Shown: positions 45,965-56,297 of the stretch, piece after piece | Numbering within the stretch: position 1 is the stretch's first letter | Layout of the letters: every line of letters begins with the position of its first letter | NCBI GenBank assembly: GCA_016648135.1 | Contig: JADDOH010000141.1 | Span: 124,001-188,000 of the forward strand | DNA length: 64,000 nt | Reading direction: 5' to 3' | From: Agrypnia vestita | Taxonomy: Eukaryota; Arthropoda; Insecta; Trichoptera; Phryganeidae | The notes under the pieces: model-generated | The model's database searches: none | What the model was told of the DNA's origin: nothing | What the model saw: only the letters and a program-made list of their open reading frames with translations | Made by a program: the position numbers and the translations under genes

Positions 45965-46140
45965 TTATCTACTTACTTACTATCACGCCGTTACTCCGTG
46001 GGGGTAAGCAGTAAGCTTCTGTCCTGACATACAACTCTCGCCTCATCCACATTCATACATTTTCGCATGCAAGCTCGACGATTGTTGAGGCTTCTAACGG
46101 AACCATTTTCCAGTATCTGGTTAATCTGGTATTTTTCTTA
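45965..46140 (-). pseudogene. LINE ORF2 C-terminal remnant, family L copy 2
   Basis: The minus strand reads NRRACMRKCMNVDEARVVCQ followed by DR, with a frame change before it, matching NNRRTCMRRCMNVAGAKVVC of the copy at 43169-43461. It is more decayed than copy 1. Confidence 0.7.
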
Positions 46141-46789
46141 GATAATATTTCTTAGATTATATGTCCCTAAGGGCATTATCGCTACTTCTTAACTGAAAGC
46201 TTCGTAATGTCCTGCACCTAATCAGTTTTTAGTGCTCAGCAACGTCATGATTTATTGCAGCTCCATCATCCTCCCACATGGACCAACCACATTTTAAAAA
46301 CATTTTTAAACCAGCCCAAATGTACGCCCAATAATTTTCCTTTCAAAAAATGATCCAATGAGCACGACACATGTCTAAAGCATATACTCGTACATAATAT
46401 ATACTGCATACTGCAATGGTCTAATAAAATATACCACATAAAATTATAAAAATCACGTAATGTTAATGTAAACGTCAACGTCTTACGATTTTTGTAATGA
46501 AGTTTAGTTGAACTACTTTGATGTTGATAAAAATAATTGATATTATTATATCAAACAATATTTCAACATACTTCTACCACGGTTTAGTCGCCTCAATAAA
46601 AGTGCACTCAACAATGAAACGCAATAGTTATTTTATCAAAAGTTGGCTTGGTCTAGTTGGCTTTGAAACATGTAAAGCTATACTAACCACTGGCACTGAT
46701 CTAAAAAGTAATATTACTCCATTATAACTTCCTGGGCCTTGTTCAGAGGGATGTATGACAATGTTCCAGTCATGTTTTGGACTTTGGAC

Positions 46790-47140
46790 ATGTTTTGGAC
46801 TTATTTGTCTATAGTTTTAAAGATCGGCCTTACATTATTCATCACTTTTCCTAGCTGCCTTCAAATCTTCTAGCGACTTACCCAAAGTACGCACAAATTA
46901 TTTTCTTGCACATTATCGAGAACCTTTCTTTAGAAAAGAGTTCTTAAATACTAAATCAGTCCACGGTATATGCAGCATACGATGCCAATGTATGTTTCTT
47001 TTTTACCTACTCGGGAACCATTTTTAACTCCTTTCAAATATGAAGAGCTCCATAGATCCACATATGTGAATTCTTCTTAATCTCCATAGATTCCGAGGAT
47101 TTTAACCTATAGGACACTCTCTTGAGATAGCGCCTAGTTT
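46790..47140 (-). pseudogene. Possible LINE RT scrap
   Basis: The minus strand includes MLHIPWTDLVFKNSFLKKG, like the 'RM+RI.WT......+.+L' motif of non-LTR ORF2. It may be the upstream part of the family L copy at 45965, since the order and orientation fit, but the sequence in between is too decayed to join. Confidence 0.4.
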
Positions 47141-47149
47141 TCACATAGC

Positions 47150-48320
47150 AAACTTAGTGATATTAATTCTCAATCAGATCTTCTCACGGCTTTGCGTCTT
47201 CCATTTCTACACCGTAATAGCTGTGGCAAAAATTTTAAAGAGATTTTCGAATCGAAACAATCTCTGAGATACGAATTTTGCATCCATGAAATTATTTGGA
47301 GACAAGTCTTAGCTTATGTAGTATCCTTAAATGTAGATACCTTAGAGATGCACCTAAGGGATGCATTCCTAGGGAGATATACCTTACGAATGCACCATAT
47401 TCTGCCTTATTTTATGCTTGACGAATGTCAAATATCAAATCTCACCCCATCTACCGATGATATTTAGCTCGTCAGTTGAATTATTCAGAATCACCCTGCA
47501 GGGGTTATAATTGAATAAATGTAGGTCATTAAACGCAAACTGTTTGTTATAACCATTATCTTATATTGTTTGTTTAAACCACAGCATATATCCAGATCAT
47601 AATTTCAACACGGTCTTGATCTCATCTATATCTCTGATTTATCTCATTTAAATTTCAACTATTTTTTTTTTTTTTAATTTAGAGACTATCGACAGGTCAG
47701 AATGACCCTAATCGATAGTCATTTAGGACAATCTACATCTATATCTAATTTAATCTCTGATATTTTTTGCATCATATCTCATTTGGCGGACACGGGCCAT
47801 TATAGTCTAGATTATGAAAGAATTTGGCTTTATAAACTGGATACACTTGTATTATTTATTATAATAATGTTTTTTTTATTTATTTAATCTTCGATCTTTT
47901 AATATCGTACCATTTTATTGAAATCTCTTATTATATTTTATTATTTTTCATAATAATTTAAACATATGTACGTGTGTTCAAAGTTTTGAAAATGATCCAG
48001 TTTCGTCGCTCACGAGGTTTTATTGGCGTCATTAATCGACTATCCGACACAATAAATCTCAGCGTGGCACATACAGGTTTCCCGTACTTTTCCTCGTATC
48101 TGGAGCACATTGCAATGCACGAGCTGAATATATTCAACCATTTCGGTAATATTTTCATAAACCTTTCAATTATTTTTAATGACGATTTTTGATACACTTT
48201 ACAATATGCAATATACTGCAACTGACATCAATACGCGTGTAATAGTTTTTCAATGTAATTATTATCTATATTCATATAAATACTTTTTCTCGTCTATTAG
48301 AAAGTATTTAATATAAATAT
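47150..48320. other. Stretch with short frames but no supportable gene
   Basis: The 91-codon frame at 47192-47467 and overlapping frames at 47958-48221 show no domain. AT-rich otherwise. Confidence 0.4.
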
Positions 48321-48339
48321 CAAAATAAAACACAAATTA

Positions 48340-48413
48340 CTTTGTTTTCACCACTATATTAGATTAAAAAATCTACATGTTTCGAGAACAATGTTCTCTT
48401 CGTCAGGATTATT
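48340..48413 (-). ncRNA. Hammerhead-ribozyme-like motif, best-preserved copy
   Basis: On the minus strand: CTGACGA (48400-48406), one extra A, helix II GAGAAC-ATT-GTTCTC (six pairs), GAAA (48380-48383), palindrome ACATGT (48375-48380), A at the cleavage position (48374), then GATT that pairs with the upstream AATC (four pairs, a mismatch, two more). All CUGANGA and GAAA core bases are present. The family block ACTTTGTTTTCACCACTA is on + at 48340-48357. Confidence 0.65.
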
Positions 48414-48910
48414 GTGTACAAAGTAATTAGTGTTTTATTTTAATAATAATGTCACCACAAAGTTCAAGCCTTCATACAGAAGAAGAAAACATATTCTTCG
48501 AACAGTTAATATAAATATCGTAAAGAATTATCTTCTCCGTTGACCAATAGTTCGAGTAGATATTTTATCATTTAGACTCATTTTATTTTAATTCCAGATC
48601 GATGAGTGAGCATTCATTTTTAGTTTCATTTTAAAATCGATGGTGGTGTGTATTTGCGTGTGGGGATGACAGGACGCTGCGTTGGCGGTGGGGTGGCACA
48701 AATAGATCACTACCCAAGTAACGCCGGGTATCATACGGTTATATACAATCGACAAAATATTACAACGAATACATAATGATGATGCGTTTTTAAAATTAAA
48801 AATCGGTTTGAAATGTTCCGAGTTTTTCACCAGACGCGATGTGATAAATGTTGGTCGGAAAAGTCGTACACACACGGGAGAAAACCCCAGAAAATAATCC
48901 GTTGCATTTT

Positions 48911-49104
48911 AATTATTTTTTTAAAAGAGACGCGAACACAGAATACGTGTCACATCAATATTTTTACTATTTTCAAACTAAGCTAAACGCTTGTGCTATA
49001 GTATAATTGAGGACTAACTTGCTGGTTTGGAGCGAGGTTCGAACCCGCGACCTTTTGATCACGAGGCGAAAGTCCTACCCACAAGACCAACAAGCTACTC
49101 CTTG
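48911..49104 (-). mobile_element. tRNA-derived SINE, family S copy 3
   Basis: Minus-strand copy with tRNA head TAGCTTGTTGGTCTTGTGG, box B GGTTCGAACCT, the AGCAAGTTAGTCCTC body, the TGTGACACGTATTCTGTGTT segment, and a poly-A tail (poly-T near 48916-48922). It is among the best-preserved copies. Confidence 0.88.
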
Positions 49105-49166
49105 TTGGTTTATAAATATATAAGTTTAAGTTAGTAATAATAAAAAATAAATTACTAAAAAATAGT

Positions 49167-49338
49167 GATTGTATTATTTTTACAAATCTACTTATATTAT
49201 TTGATTTATTACACCGACATGTTTCGGAAATACCTTTCCATTTTCAGGGTGAAGAAAATGGAAAAGTATTTCCGAAACATGTAGGTGTAATTAATCAAAT
49301 AAGATCAAATCAGTAGATTTATACAAATAATACAATCA
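49167..49338. mobile_element. Foldback element with hammerhead-like arms
   Basis: The left arm (49167-49245) and the right arm (49250-49338) are reverse complements over about 80 bp with few differences. Each arm carries the order CTGAA-rich box, GGAAAgGTATTTCC hairpin, GAAACATGT, as in the hammerhead-like family, with mutated cores. The centre is AGGGTGAA. Confidence 0.8.
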
Positions 49339-49339
49339 A

Positions 49340-50865
49340 TATTTTTAAAAATGTCAATCTACAATGTTGCTGAATCAATTGAAAAAGTAATAAATTACTT
49401 ATTTATTTTTATTACTTATAAAATTTTACTATTGTTAAATTAAGTCATCAAAAATCCGACAACTTACATCATTGCAACTCATATCAGTGAGATAATAAAT
49501 GTCTTTATGATAAATCTTTTGAATTCACTACGGAGCTACTTACATAACTGGTTCTATTGTAACATTTTGTACAAAATATCTGCGCTAGCACAATTGTATA
49601 ACACACGTTGATTCAATCAATCAATTACGTAATTGGCATTTAATGGTATCTGGTGTCGCCAATCCACAAGCATCTCTTTATGTTTTGATTTCATGTTTTT
49701 GTTGTAAGAGGTCATTGAACAACAAACTGTACAACAAACTATTATATATGTTTACTGGCTACGGTGTAACTGTGTCACGGCGAGCCGCCGCGCCGCCCAA
49801 ACTGACTCAAATTCTGGCTACCTGCATGTTACGTATATTAACACGAGAGGTGTTAACCAGAAGTGTAATAGTAAATACCTGGAAATGTGGGGATTAATTT
49901 TTTTAAATAAAATAACCAACTTCTTTACAATTTTCGTCGGCAGGGGCAATTCAATGCACTTGCATGCACTTGAATTGTATATTATGTTATGTTTAGACTA
50001 TTCATGTTAACGATCCTCGATAACAAAGAAAAGATATTTCCTCTCGTCGTGGTTCTTCTTCACTCCGTTAAATGTATAAAGAAAGAATGTATCTGTTGTA
50101 CAAATAAAATCGTGTTAAATATAATATGCACTTTTCATTACATGTATTTGATGGGGTAGAAATGGTCCCCGTGTTTTTATATTAATTTTTATTTTATTAA
50201 TAACAAAATGGCATATGACATGCCACATTTATTTTGGTTTATAGCCATGAAGATATAAACTGTTGAAATTAAAAATGTGATTGTTCTCTTGTTTCCATTT
50301 AGAAGTCTTAACTTCAATGAAACAGAAAAAAAAGGAAATTAATAATGCAATATGTATATGAAAAATTTATTGCAGAAAAAAAAGTAGCCAAGTCTCATGT
50401 TCATCATTTTATGAATGAAATAATAAATAAAACATATTTCTCCATGTTGAACATTATTTATTTTCATAAAAAGGAGTACACTTTAACTGAACTAATTAAC
50501 TTCAATAACTGCGAAATGACTTAGTGGCTATATTATTTATATTAATAATATAACAATTATAATAACAACAAAAAACTTTAATTAGTTACAAACCAATTAA
50601 CGTTAACTAATACCTAATCACAAAAATAAATAAAAAATGTATTAAATTTATTGTTTCGGAGGTAAGTGTATAGAACTCCATAATCACACATATATAAAGA
50701 AATAAAAACATTTGTTTTTAGTTCTAGATTTATATTTTTATGAGATGCGTTTTTCTTTATGAAACGCTTTTAATTTTATATATGTAATTTAATATATGTA
50801 AAAAAATATATGTAAAACAAAAAACAATTGTTTTTATTTCCATCTGGGTAAATGATGTAAATCAT
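49340..50865. other. AT-rich non-coding stretch
   Basis: The 84-codon frame at 49643-49897 has no domain. No repeat or RNA is supportable. Confidence 0.4.
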
Positions 50866-50868
50866 GTG

Positions 50869-51050
50869 TTTTTTTTTTAAATAGAGACGTGAACACGGAA
50901 TACGTGTCACATTAATATTTTTACTATTTTCAAACTAAGCTAAACGCTTGTGAAAATAGGACTAACTTGCTAGTCTGGAGTGAGGTTCGAACCCGCGACC
51001 TCTGGATCACGAGGCGAGTGTCCTAACCACAAGACCAACAAGCTACTCTG
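50869..51050 (-). mobile_element. tRNA-derived SINE, family S copy 4
   Basis: Minus-strand copy with a clear tRNA head (TAGCTTGTTGGTCTTGTGG, box B GGTTCGAACCT), the AGCAAGTTAGTCCTATTTTC body, and a poly-A tail seen as T10 at 50869-50878. It is close to copy 3 in sequence. Confidence 0.88.
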
Positions 51051-51073
51051 TTAGCGAACATGTTATTTAAATA

Positions 51074-51170
51074 TGTTCGCTAAAACGTTGCGACAAACGT
51101 ATGACATCTTCAGGTTTATGTTTTCTGGGGTATTATGCCGTCTTGGTCAAACTTAAACTAAAAACTAACC
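51074..51170 (-). repeat. Hammerhead-like unit related to the 10.9-kb cluster
   Basis: On the minus strand, CTGAAGA (51107-51113), a GTCATACGTTTGTC helix and GCAACG (51086-51091) occupy the expected order, with one core A changed to C. The neighbouring GGGGTATTATGCCGTC recalls the ACGGCAGAATAACCC block at 11020-11034. Confidence 0.4.
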
Positions 51171-51754
51171 AGCGCAGTGGCTCTAATTCAACACAGGAGC
51201 AGAATATTCATAAACTACGTGTTACAGTATAGAATAGAATAAATGAAACATTGGTTTGGCAAATACTATCACATTATCTAGTCAAATTGATAAGGAACTT
51301 ATTGATCGTCTTTGCCGCCGTGCTGAACTTTCTAGTAGGTTTTGGTTATAGGTACAGATTATAGCAAAAGGGCATGATTGTTTATAATTTAATTATTTTC
51401 TGTTACAGCTTGTTACAAATAGCTGGTTAGCAAGAAAGGTTAGAAGATTGGTATAAATTATAATCTTTTATTCTATTTTATGAATATTTATTATATTTTT
51501 CTATTGATTTCGAATGAAGCTTATTTTGATAATGAATTTCTTCCAGGTTATTCTACCGTGGGTGTTTTTGTCGTATGTGACGTTTCAATACATGATAAAC
51601 TTCTTTATTTTGTTGTTTTTGTGTATTTCCCTTTTTATAAACCAACATATTGTCACAATATGGTAGAATAAGAAGAAATTACTCACTTTCGAAATCTCTC
51701 GAATGGTCCACGAGAATCTGGAATCAACTAGGTTATTCTTACAAAGCGATAACC

Positions 51755-51964
51755 TATAAAAAAAAGGATTCGAACGGCTGCTGTGCAATCAGTTGTTTCG
51801 GAGTTATTTGACAGCGACAAGTTCACAGACAAAGCGAATCGTGCGGCATGTATTGATAGCGCGGGGTGCCATAGTGAATATAAGAAACAGGTTATTCATA
51901 GTGATAATTAAGGGGAATTGCTAATTAGAAAATTAGTGTGTGGAATATTCTAGATAAATTGAGA
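51755..51964 (+). promoter_or_regulatory. Candidate core promoter and untranslated first exon
   Basis: TATAAAAA (51755-51762) is followed 36 bp later by TCAGTTG (A at 51791), the same arrangement as the promoter of cuticle gene 2. The next 170 nt is GC-richer and ends at a reasonable donor (AGA|GTAAGA at 51964/51965). No downstream coding exon was found in the window, so this is a candidate only. Confidence 0.3.
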
Positions 51965-53125
51965 GTAAGAGCAGTGCTCCGATTACGTATTAAATACTAA
52001 ATAAAACTTTAATGGATTTTGAGTGTTTCATTAACCTCCCATAGCTGCCACCCCCAACTATATTATAATTCTTTCCAGTTTCAACCATTTTGTAATAATA
52101 TATTAATTTTTAGCGAAATTAAAATAAATTTAATTTTAATAAATATTATTATTAAGTTCTGCGGATTAACTATTTTTAGGTGTTACAGCTGTTTCGGCTT
52201 GCAAGGCCGTTTTTTCAATATAAATAATTTTTAATATAAGGCCGATAAATTTCGCTAAAAATAAATATGAAGTTCTACAAATTAAACAAAAAAACCATAA
52301 ATAATAATATATTCGTTGCATAATAATAAAATCCTCATCTTTTTAGTGATGTTTCTCAATAAAAATCACTCTTAAATAATAATTTTCTACATAAAATAAC
52401 GATTTGATTATTGCATTTCGTTGTAAATTATTTTTCATGGATTTTTTATACAGCACTTTTTAATTGATTTCAATTATTTCTCGATTTGATTTATCAAATA
52501 CTAAAACCTACATTAAATTTTTATTTAGCGGCATTGCTATCAAGGTACCACCTAAGCCTGAAGCTATTGAATTAAAATACCCAGCAAAAGCGGTATCTAG
52601 ATAACACTAATAATTTTAATCTCAGAAGAAATTTGTAAATCGACCTTGCTCATAATTATACCTATGTAGCTTATATTCCGGGTTACTTTGGTAGCTGCAA
52701 TGATTCATAAAGTATTTGCTTGCGCAATTGTTGGTATCTAAATAGAAACAAATAAAAGGCTTTTAGACATGCCCTGTGGTGGTAGCGCATTGGCCAACTT
52801 TTTATGCGTATTATTTATGAATTTCGAAGATACCATAAAAAACAATAACATTATACGTAAAGACTAACTAACTAACTAACTCAATGTAAAATATCTTAAA
52901 ATATAACATTACTAAAAAAAATAAAAGTAACATGTCAGAATGTAAATAATATAGCCACTGTTTTTGTGACGTAAGTTTATTATTTTAATTGTTTATAATG
53001 ACCCAGGGCCTTTTGCAAAAAGTTAGCTTTTAATTTTTTTTCACATTAGCTCTTAATTAATTTCTCAATTCAGCTACCATATATGTATGTATTTGTTTTT
53101 GTTAATGTCTATACTATGAATATTA
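51965..53125. other. AT-rich non-coding stretch
   Basis: No exon, RNA or strong repeat is supportable. A GTTACAGCTGTTTCGGCTTG scrap near 52181 resembles the foldback/hammerhead-type context but is too weak to call. Confidence 0.35.
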
Positions 53126-53133
53126 AGTCTAAG

Positions 53134-53182
53134 TTGTATCCTGATGAAGGGGCCATTGGCCCCGGAATATGTTGATAATTCA
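53134..53182 (+). ncRNA. Hammerhead-like motif with one core change
   Basis: TTGTATC (53134-53140), CTGATGA (53141-53147), extra A, helix II GGGGCC-ATT-GGCCCC (53149-53163, six GC pairs), then GGAATATGTTGATA. Helix I TATC/GATA pairs fully. The core GAAA reads GGAA, so A13 is mutated and activity is unlikely. It is the best copy for seeing helices I and II together. Confidence 0.55.
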
Positions 53183-53439
53183 ATAAATAGTGCTTTAAAT
53201 ATTACTTGTTATTAATATAATTATTTACACCTTTATTATCCTCTGCATGATCAATATAAGAGTTATATTTATATTTAGATATTCACAATATACGCATTTA
53301 CAAACACATATTCGATTCTAATAATAAGATTATCACTAATATAAAGTAATTAAAACATCCTTATTAATTGTGTAATCATTCTATTACTAAATTATGAGTC
53401 AATTTCCTTATATCTCTCTCTTAGTTGATGTGCTCATCA

Positions 53440-54125
53440 CTGATCTTCGGAGTTCTTTGGTACGGTTCAACCCAATTGCCTCGATTGAGCCTTGTTGAGT
53501 GCGAAGTGCAGCAAGGCTCACAACGGATCTCTGATTTGGTCTGTGCTCCTTGCTAGGGCCTGTCGCCCTCTTTTCTTGCATTCTTCGTCCCTAGTGATGA
53601 CTATTTCTGGCTGTCTTCATCTCTTCTATCACTTCTCTATTCTTATCATTTTCTCTTTATTCGTTGCAATTAGTGCTGTACGGTTGGAGAGCTTTTGATA
53701 CCTATTGGAATAACTTATATGTCATAGATATCTCAAAATGCACAGGTACCTCACGTAATATATTGTTTGCGCAGGTAATATTTTGATATTCCGAGCCTGC
53801 TGCATGCCATTACTATTGCATGTTGGTCAGCTTTTACACTGCACTTAGCCCTTTACAAGTCCTTCCTGGACTCCTAGCAATACTGGACCACGGGCAGAAA
53901 GGTACCACCGATACGTGCTGTCAACCAGTGAGATCTTACGCTATTTTACCGAGTGTCAGATCGCTGAACAGAATTCCCTTCGGCGCCGAGATGAGAATTA
54001 GTGTCCGCACTGTGCCGGTGTACCACGCGCCGGTCGCACGCCCGAAGCTGCGGCGGATCACGACAAAGCGCTAACATGAATATCCTTCATGCCTGAGTAA
54101 TATCGGTCACTTAGAGAAACACGCG
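53440..54125. other. GC-richer stretch without a recognised gene
   Basis: Frames at 53492-53698 and 53820-54074 (+) have no recognisable domain. The minus strand near 53480-53620 reads RQALARSTDQIRDPL with stops, which may be transposon-derived. No call. Confidence 0.3.
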
Positions 54126-54358
54126 GATAAAGGGAGCGAGTTTCGTGATGCTGAAAAATTACTGAGATCCAATCTCGGTGTGTAATATGAAATAATATAA
54201 TTTATGAATACACGTATCTTACGATATAGAACATTATTGGTCTGTAATAATTAATAATCACTTGTTCAATAGAAACAAAGTCGATAAATTTAGTTCATGA
54301 TACAAATGTTCATAGTATAAAATTGTAATCAATAATACGGGAAGGAAAGACTTTGGAA

Positions 54359-54394
54359 AAATTTTGGAAAATGCCGGTGCATTTTCCAAAATTT
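54359..54394. repeat. Perfect 16-bp stem-loop next to the LTR element
   Basis: AAATTTTGGAAAATGC (54359-54374) is the exact reverse complement of 54379-54394, with the loop CGGT. It ends 37 bp before the 5' LTR. It lies outside the element, in the target DNA. Confidence 0.9.
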
Positions 54395-54431
54395 CGACTT
54401 ATTTCTTGGAGTATAGTATATGTGGAGTATA

Positions 54432-54637
54432 TGTATGAGGAGTGCGTAGTGATAGTGTGAAAGAGATGAATGCATGCGGTAGGAAGCGGGGGAAACGGGC
54501 GACGCCATTCGGGCACTGACGGTCGCACGCAGAGGACTGTTTATAAATAAAGTGATAATTACTGAACAAGATCGGGTATTCAATTTCTTCCTTATTTCAA
54601 AGAAAACTTATCATACTCAGGAAGTGATTACACCACA
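54432..54637 (+). repeat. 5' LTR
   Basis: 206 bp, TG...CA ends. It carries TATAAATA at 54542-54549 and an overlapping AATAAA at 54546-54551, the expected promoter and polyadenylation pair. By my reading it is identical to the 3' LTR. Confidence 0.93.
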
Positions 54638-54638
54638 G

Positions 54639-54656
54639 TGGCGCAGCCGATAAAAA
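54639..54656 (+). other. Primer-binding site
   Basis: TGGCGCAGCCGATAAAAA starts one nucleotide after the LTR. TGG at this position complements the CCA end of a tRNA. TGGCGCAG resembles the sites of some Ty3-type insect elements thought to use tRNA-Ser; the exact tRNA is not certain. Confidence 0.7.
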
Positions 54657-55133
54657 GAGATCTACACTCAGAGAAAGAATAAAAGGAATTTGGAATTTAC
54701 GTGTATTAAAACTCAGCAAGAAAAAAATAATCTACCTACTTCTTGGATTGGTTTTTTTTACATGTAACTGGATTGGATGGGACTGCTGGGAAGGAGAAGA
54801 AGAAGAAAGAAGAATAACAAGGATATTCGGAAGTCTTCGGCAGAGTGAGTCATCGACAATTCAGCAGAATCGTCAGGGTGCGAGACCGGGCAAGGTCATC
54901 GGCAATCCAGGAGGGAGGATCGTCAGGGAGAAGACGACAAGACGGAGGAAAAGAAGGGAACAAGGACGTCGGAAAAGGAGCCGCGCAGTGCAGAATCAAC
55001 CAGGAAACATAGAGGCAAAGGACGAGGGTCTATTGAGGGTCATCTACGATCTTCGGAGTCGAGCTATCTTCGTGGTCGGGACCTTAAGTTAAGTAATTGT
55101 TACCTGTAATAAAATACTTAGCTAGTGCTCAAA
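54657..55133 (+). other. Leader of the LTR element
   Basis: About 480 nt precede the likely gag start. A 114-codon Arg/Glu-rich frame (54748-55092) shows no domain; it may be incidental. Confidence 0.5.
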
Positions 55134-56297
55134 ATGGAGGGGTTTTTGAGAGGGTTGAGTCCTTTCTGACACAAGTCTGGGAATTGGCCCATCTTCAAGG
55201 AAAGATTGGATCTGATTCTCATACTCGGTGATGAGAAATTGTCAGAAGACAAGAAGAGAGCATTTCTCTTAAGTAGTCTTACGGAAGATACCTTTGTCTT
55301 TCTGAGTGAACTATGTTTTCCAAGAAAATTGTCAGTTTTAAAATTCGAGGAGTTATGTACAATTATAGAAAAAAGTTGCAAGGGTAGTGATAATATATAC
55401 GAACACAGAGAATTTTTTTTTAATTGTAAACAGGCAAATGATGAATCAATTAGAGATTTTATGGCAAGATTAAAAAGTTTGGCTATTAAATGTTCATTCA
55501 ACAATAGATTAGATGAAATTTTGAAAGATATTTTTATTATAGGAATATTTAACGCGGAAATTAAAAATAAATTATTTTTGAGTGTGAATATACCTATTAA
55601 ACTCATAACAGACGCAAGTAATGTAGGAATGTCAGCGATAATTTGCCACGTTTACGAAAACAGTATTGAAAGACCAATAGCTTATGCCAGTAAGACTTTT
55701 ACATCGACGGAATTAAAATACTCAATATTGGATAAAGAGGCTAGTGCAATTATTTTTGGCTTAAAAAAATTCTTTCAATATTTGTATGGAAGAAAATTTA
55801 TCTTAGCATGTGATAACAAACCCTTGGTGCATATTTTAGGAGAAAATAAAAATATTCCGATATTAACAGCTAGTAGACTACAAAGATATGCATTAATCTT
55901 ACAAAATTATGATTATACGATTGAATATATTAATACGAAAGACAATAAAGCAGATTTCTTATCTAGACTACCAATGAAATTGTCAGAAAAGGAAAATAAC
56001 GAAAGTTTTGATTTTTTTACTAATGAGATTAATGTAGAAGAGGTAGAGATTGAATTTTTAAATTTTATTTCGTTTAATGCGAAACTGGATAGAGAATTAA
56101 TAAGAGACAATTCCAATAGTGATGAGTTATTTATGGAAATAAAAAAATATCTATGTGATGGATGGCCCGAGAAAAATAAAATTTCAGGAGATATTTTAAA
56201 ATATTGGCAAATTAGGGATAAATTATCAGAATTCAATGACTGTTTATTCTTTGATAGTAGATTGATAATACCATCAATTCTAAAAAAAAAAATATAA
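55134..56297 (+). pseudogene. Partial gag fused in frame to RNase H (internal deletion)
   Basis: The likely gag ATG at 55134 meets a TGA at 55167-55169. The same frame then stays open from 55170 to a TAA at 56295. The first part is a retrotransposon gag capsid-like segment (FKERLDLIL, then EDKKRAFLLSSLTEDTFVFL, then FMARLKSLAIKC). Around 55580-55590 it passes directly into RNase H, with ITDAS, LDKEAS, ACDNKPL and DNKADFLSRLP giving the four expected acidic residues. The zinc knuckle, protease and the RT palm with its YxDD box are missing, so a deletion of more than 1 kb has joined the two parts in frame. The 3' end enters the N-terminal integrase region. Confidence 0.85.

Noticed and set aside
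47192..47467. 91-codon plus-strand frame
   Set aside because: No recognisable domain; contains internal near-repeats and lies beside decayed LINE sequence.
52181..52215. Hammerhead-like copy near GTTTCGGCTTGCAAGGCCG
   Set aside because: GAAACAG and a GCC hairpin are present, but the CTGANGA box is TTGAAAA; too decayed to count.
53820..54074. 84-codon plus-strand frame in a GC-richer block
   Set aside because: Higher GC makes long frames likelier; no domain and no splice context.
54748..55092. 114-codon frame in the leader of the LTR element
   Set aside because: Arg/Glu-rich from an AGAAGAAGAAG-type composition, no domain, and located upstream of the likely gag start in another frame.
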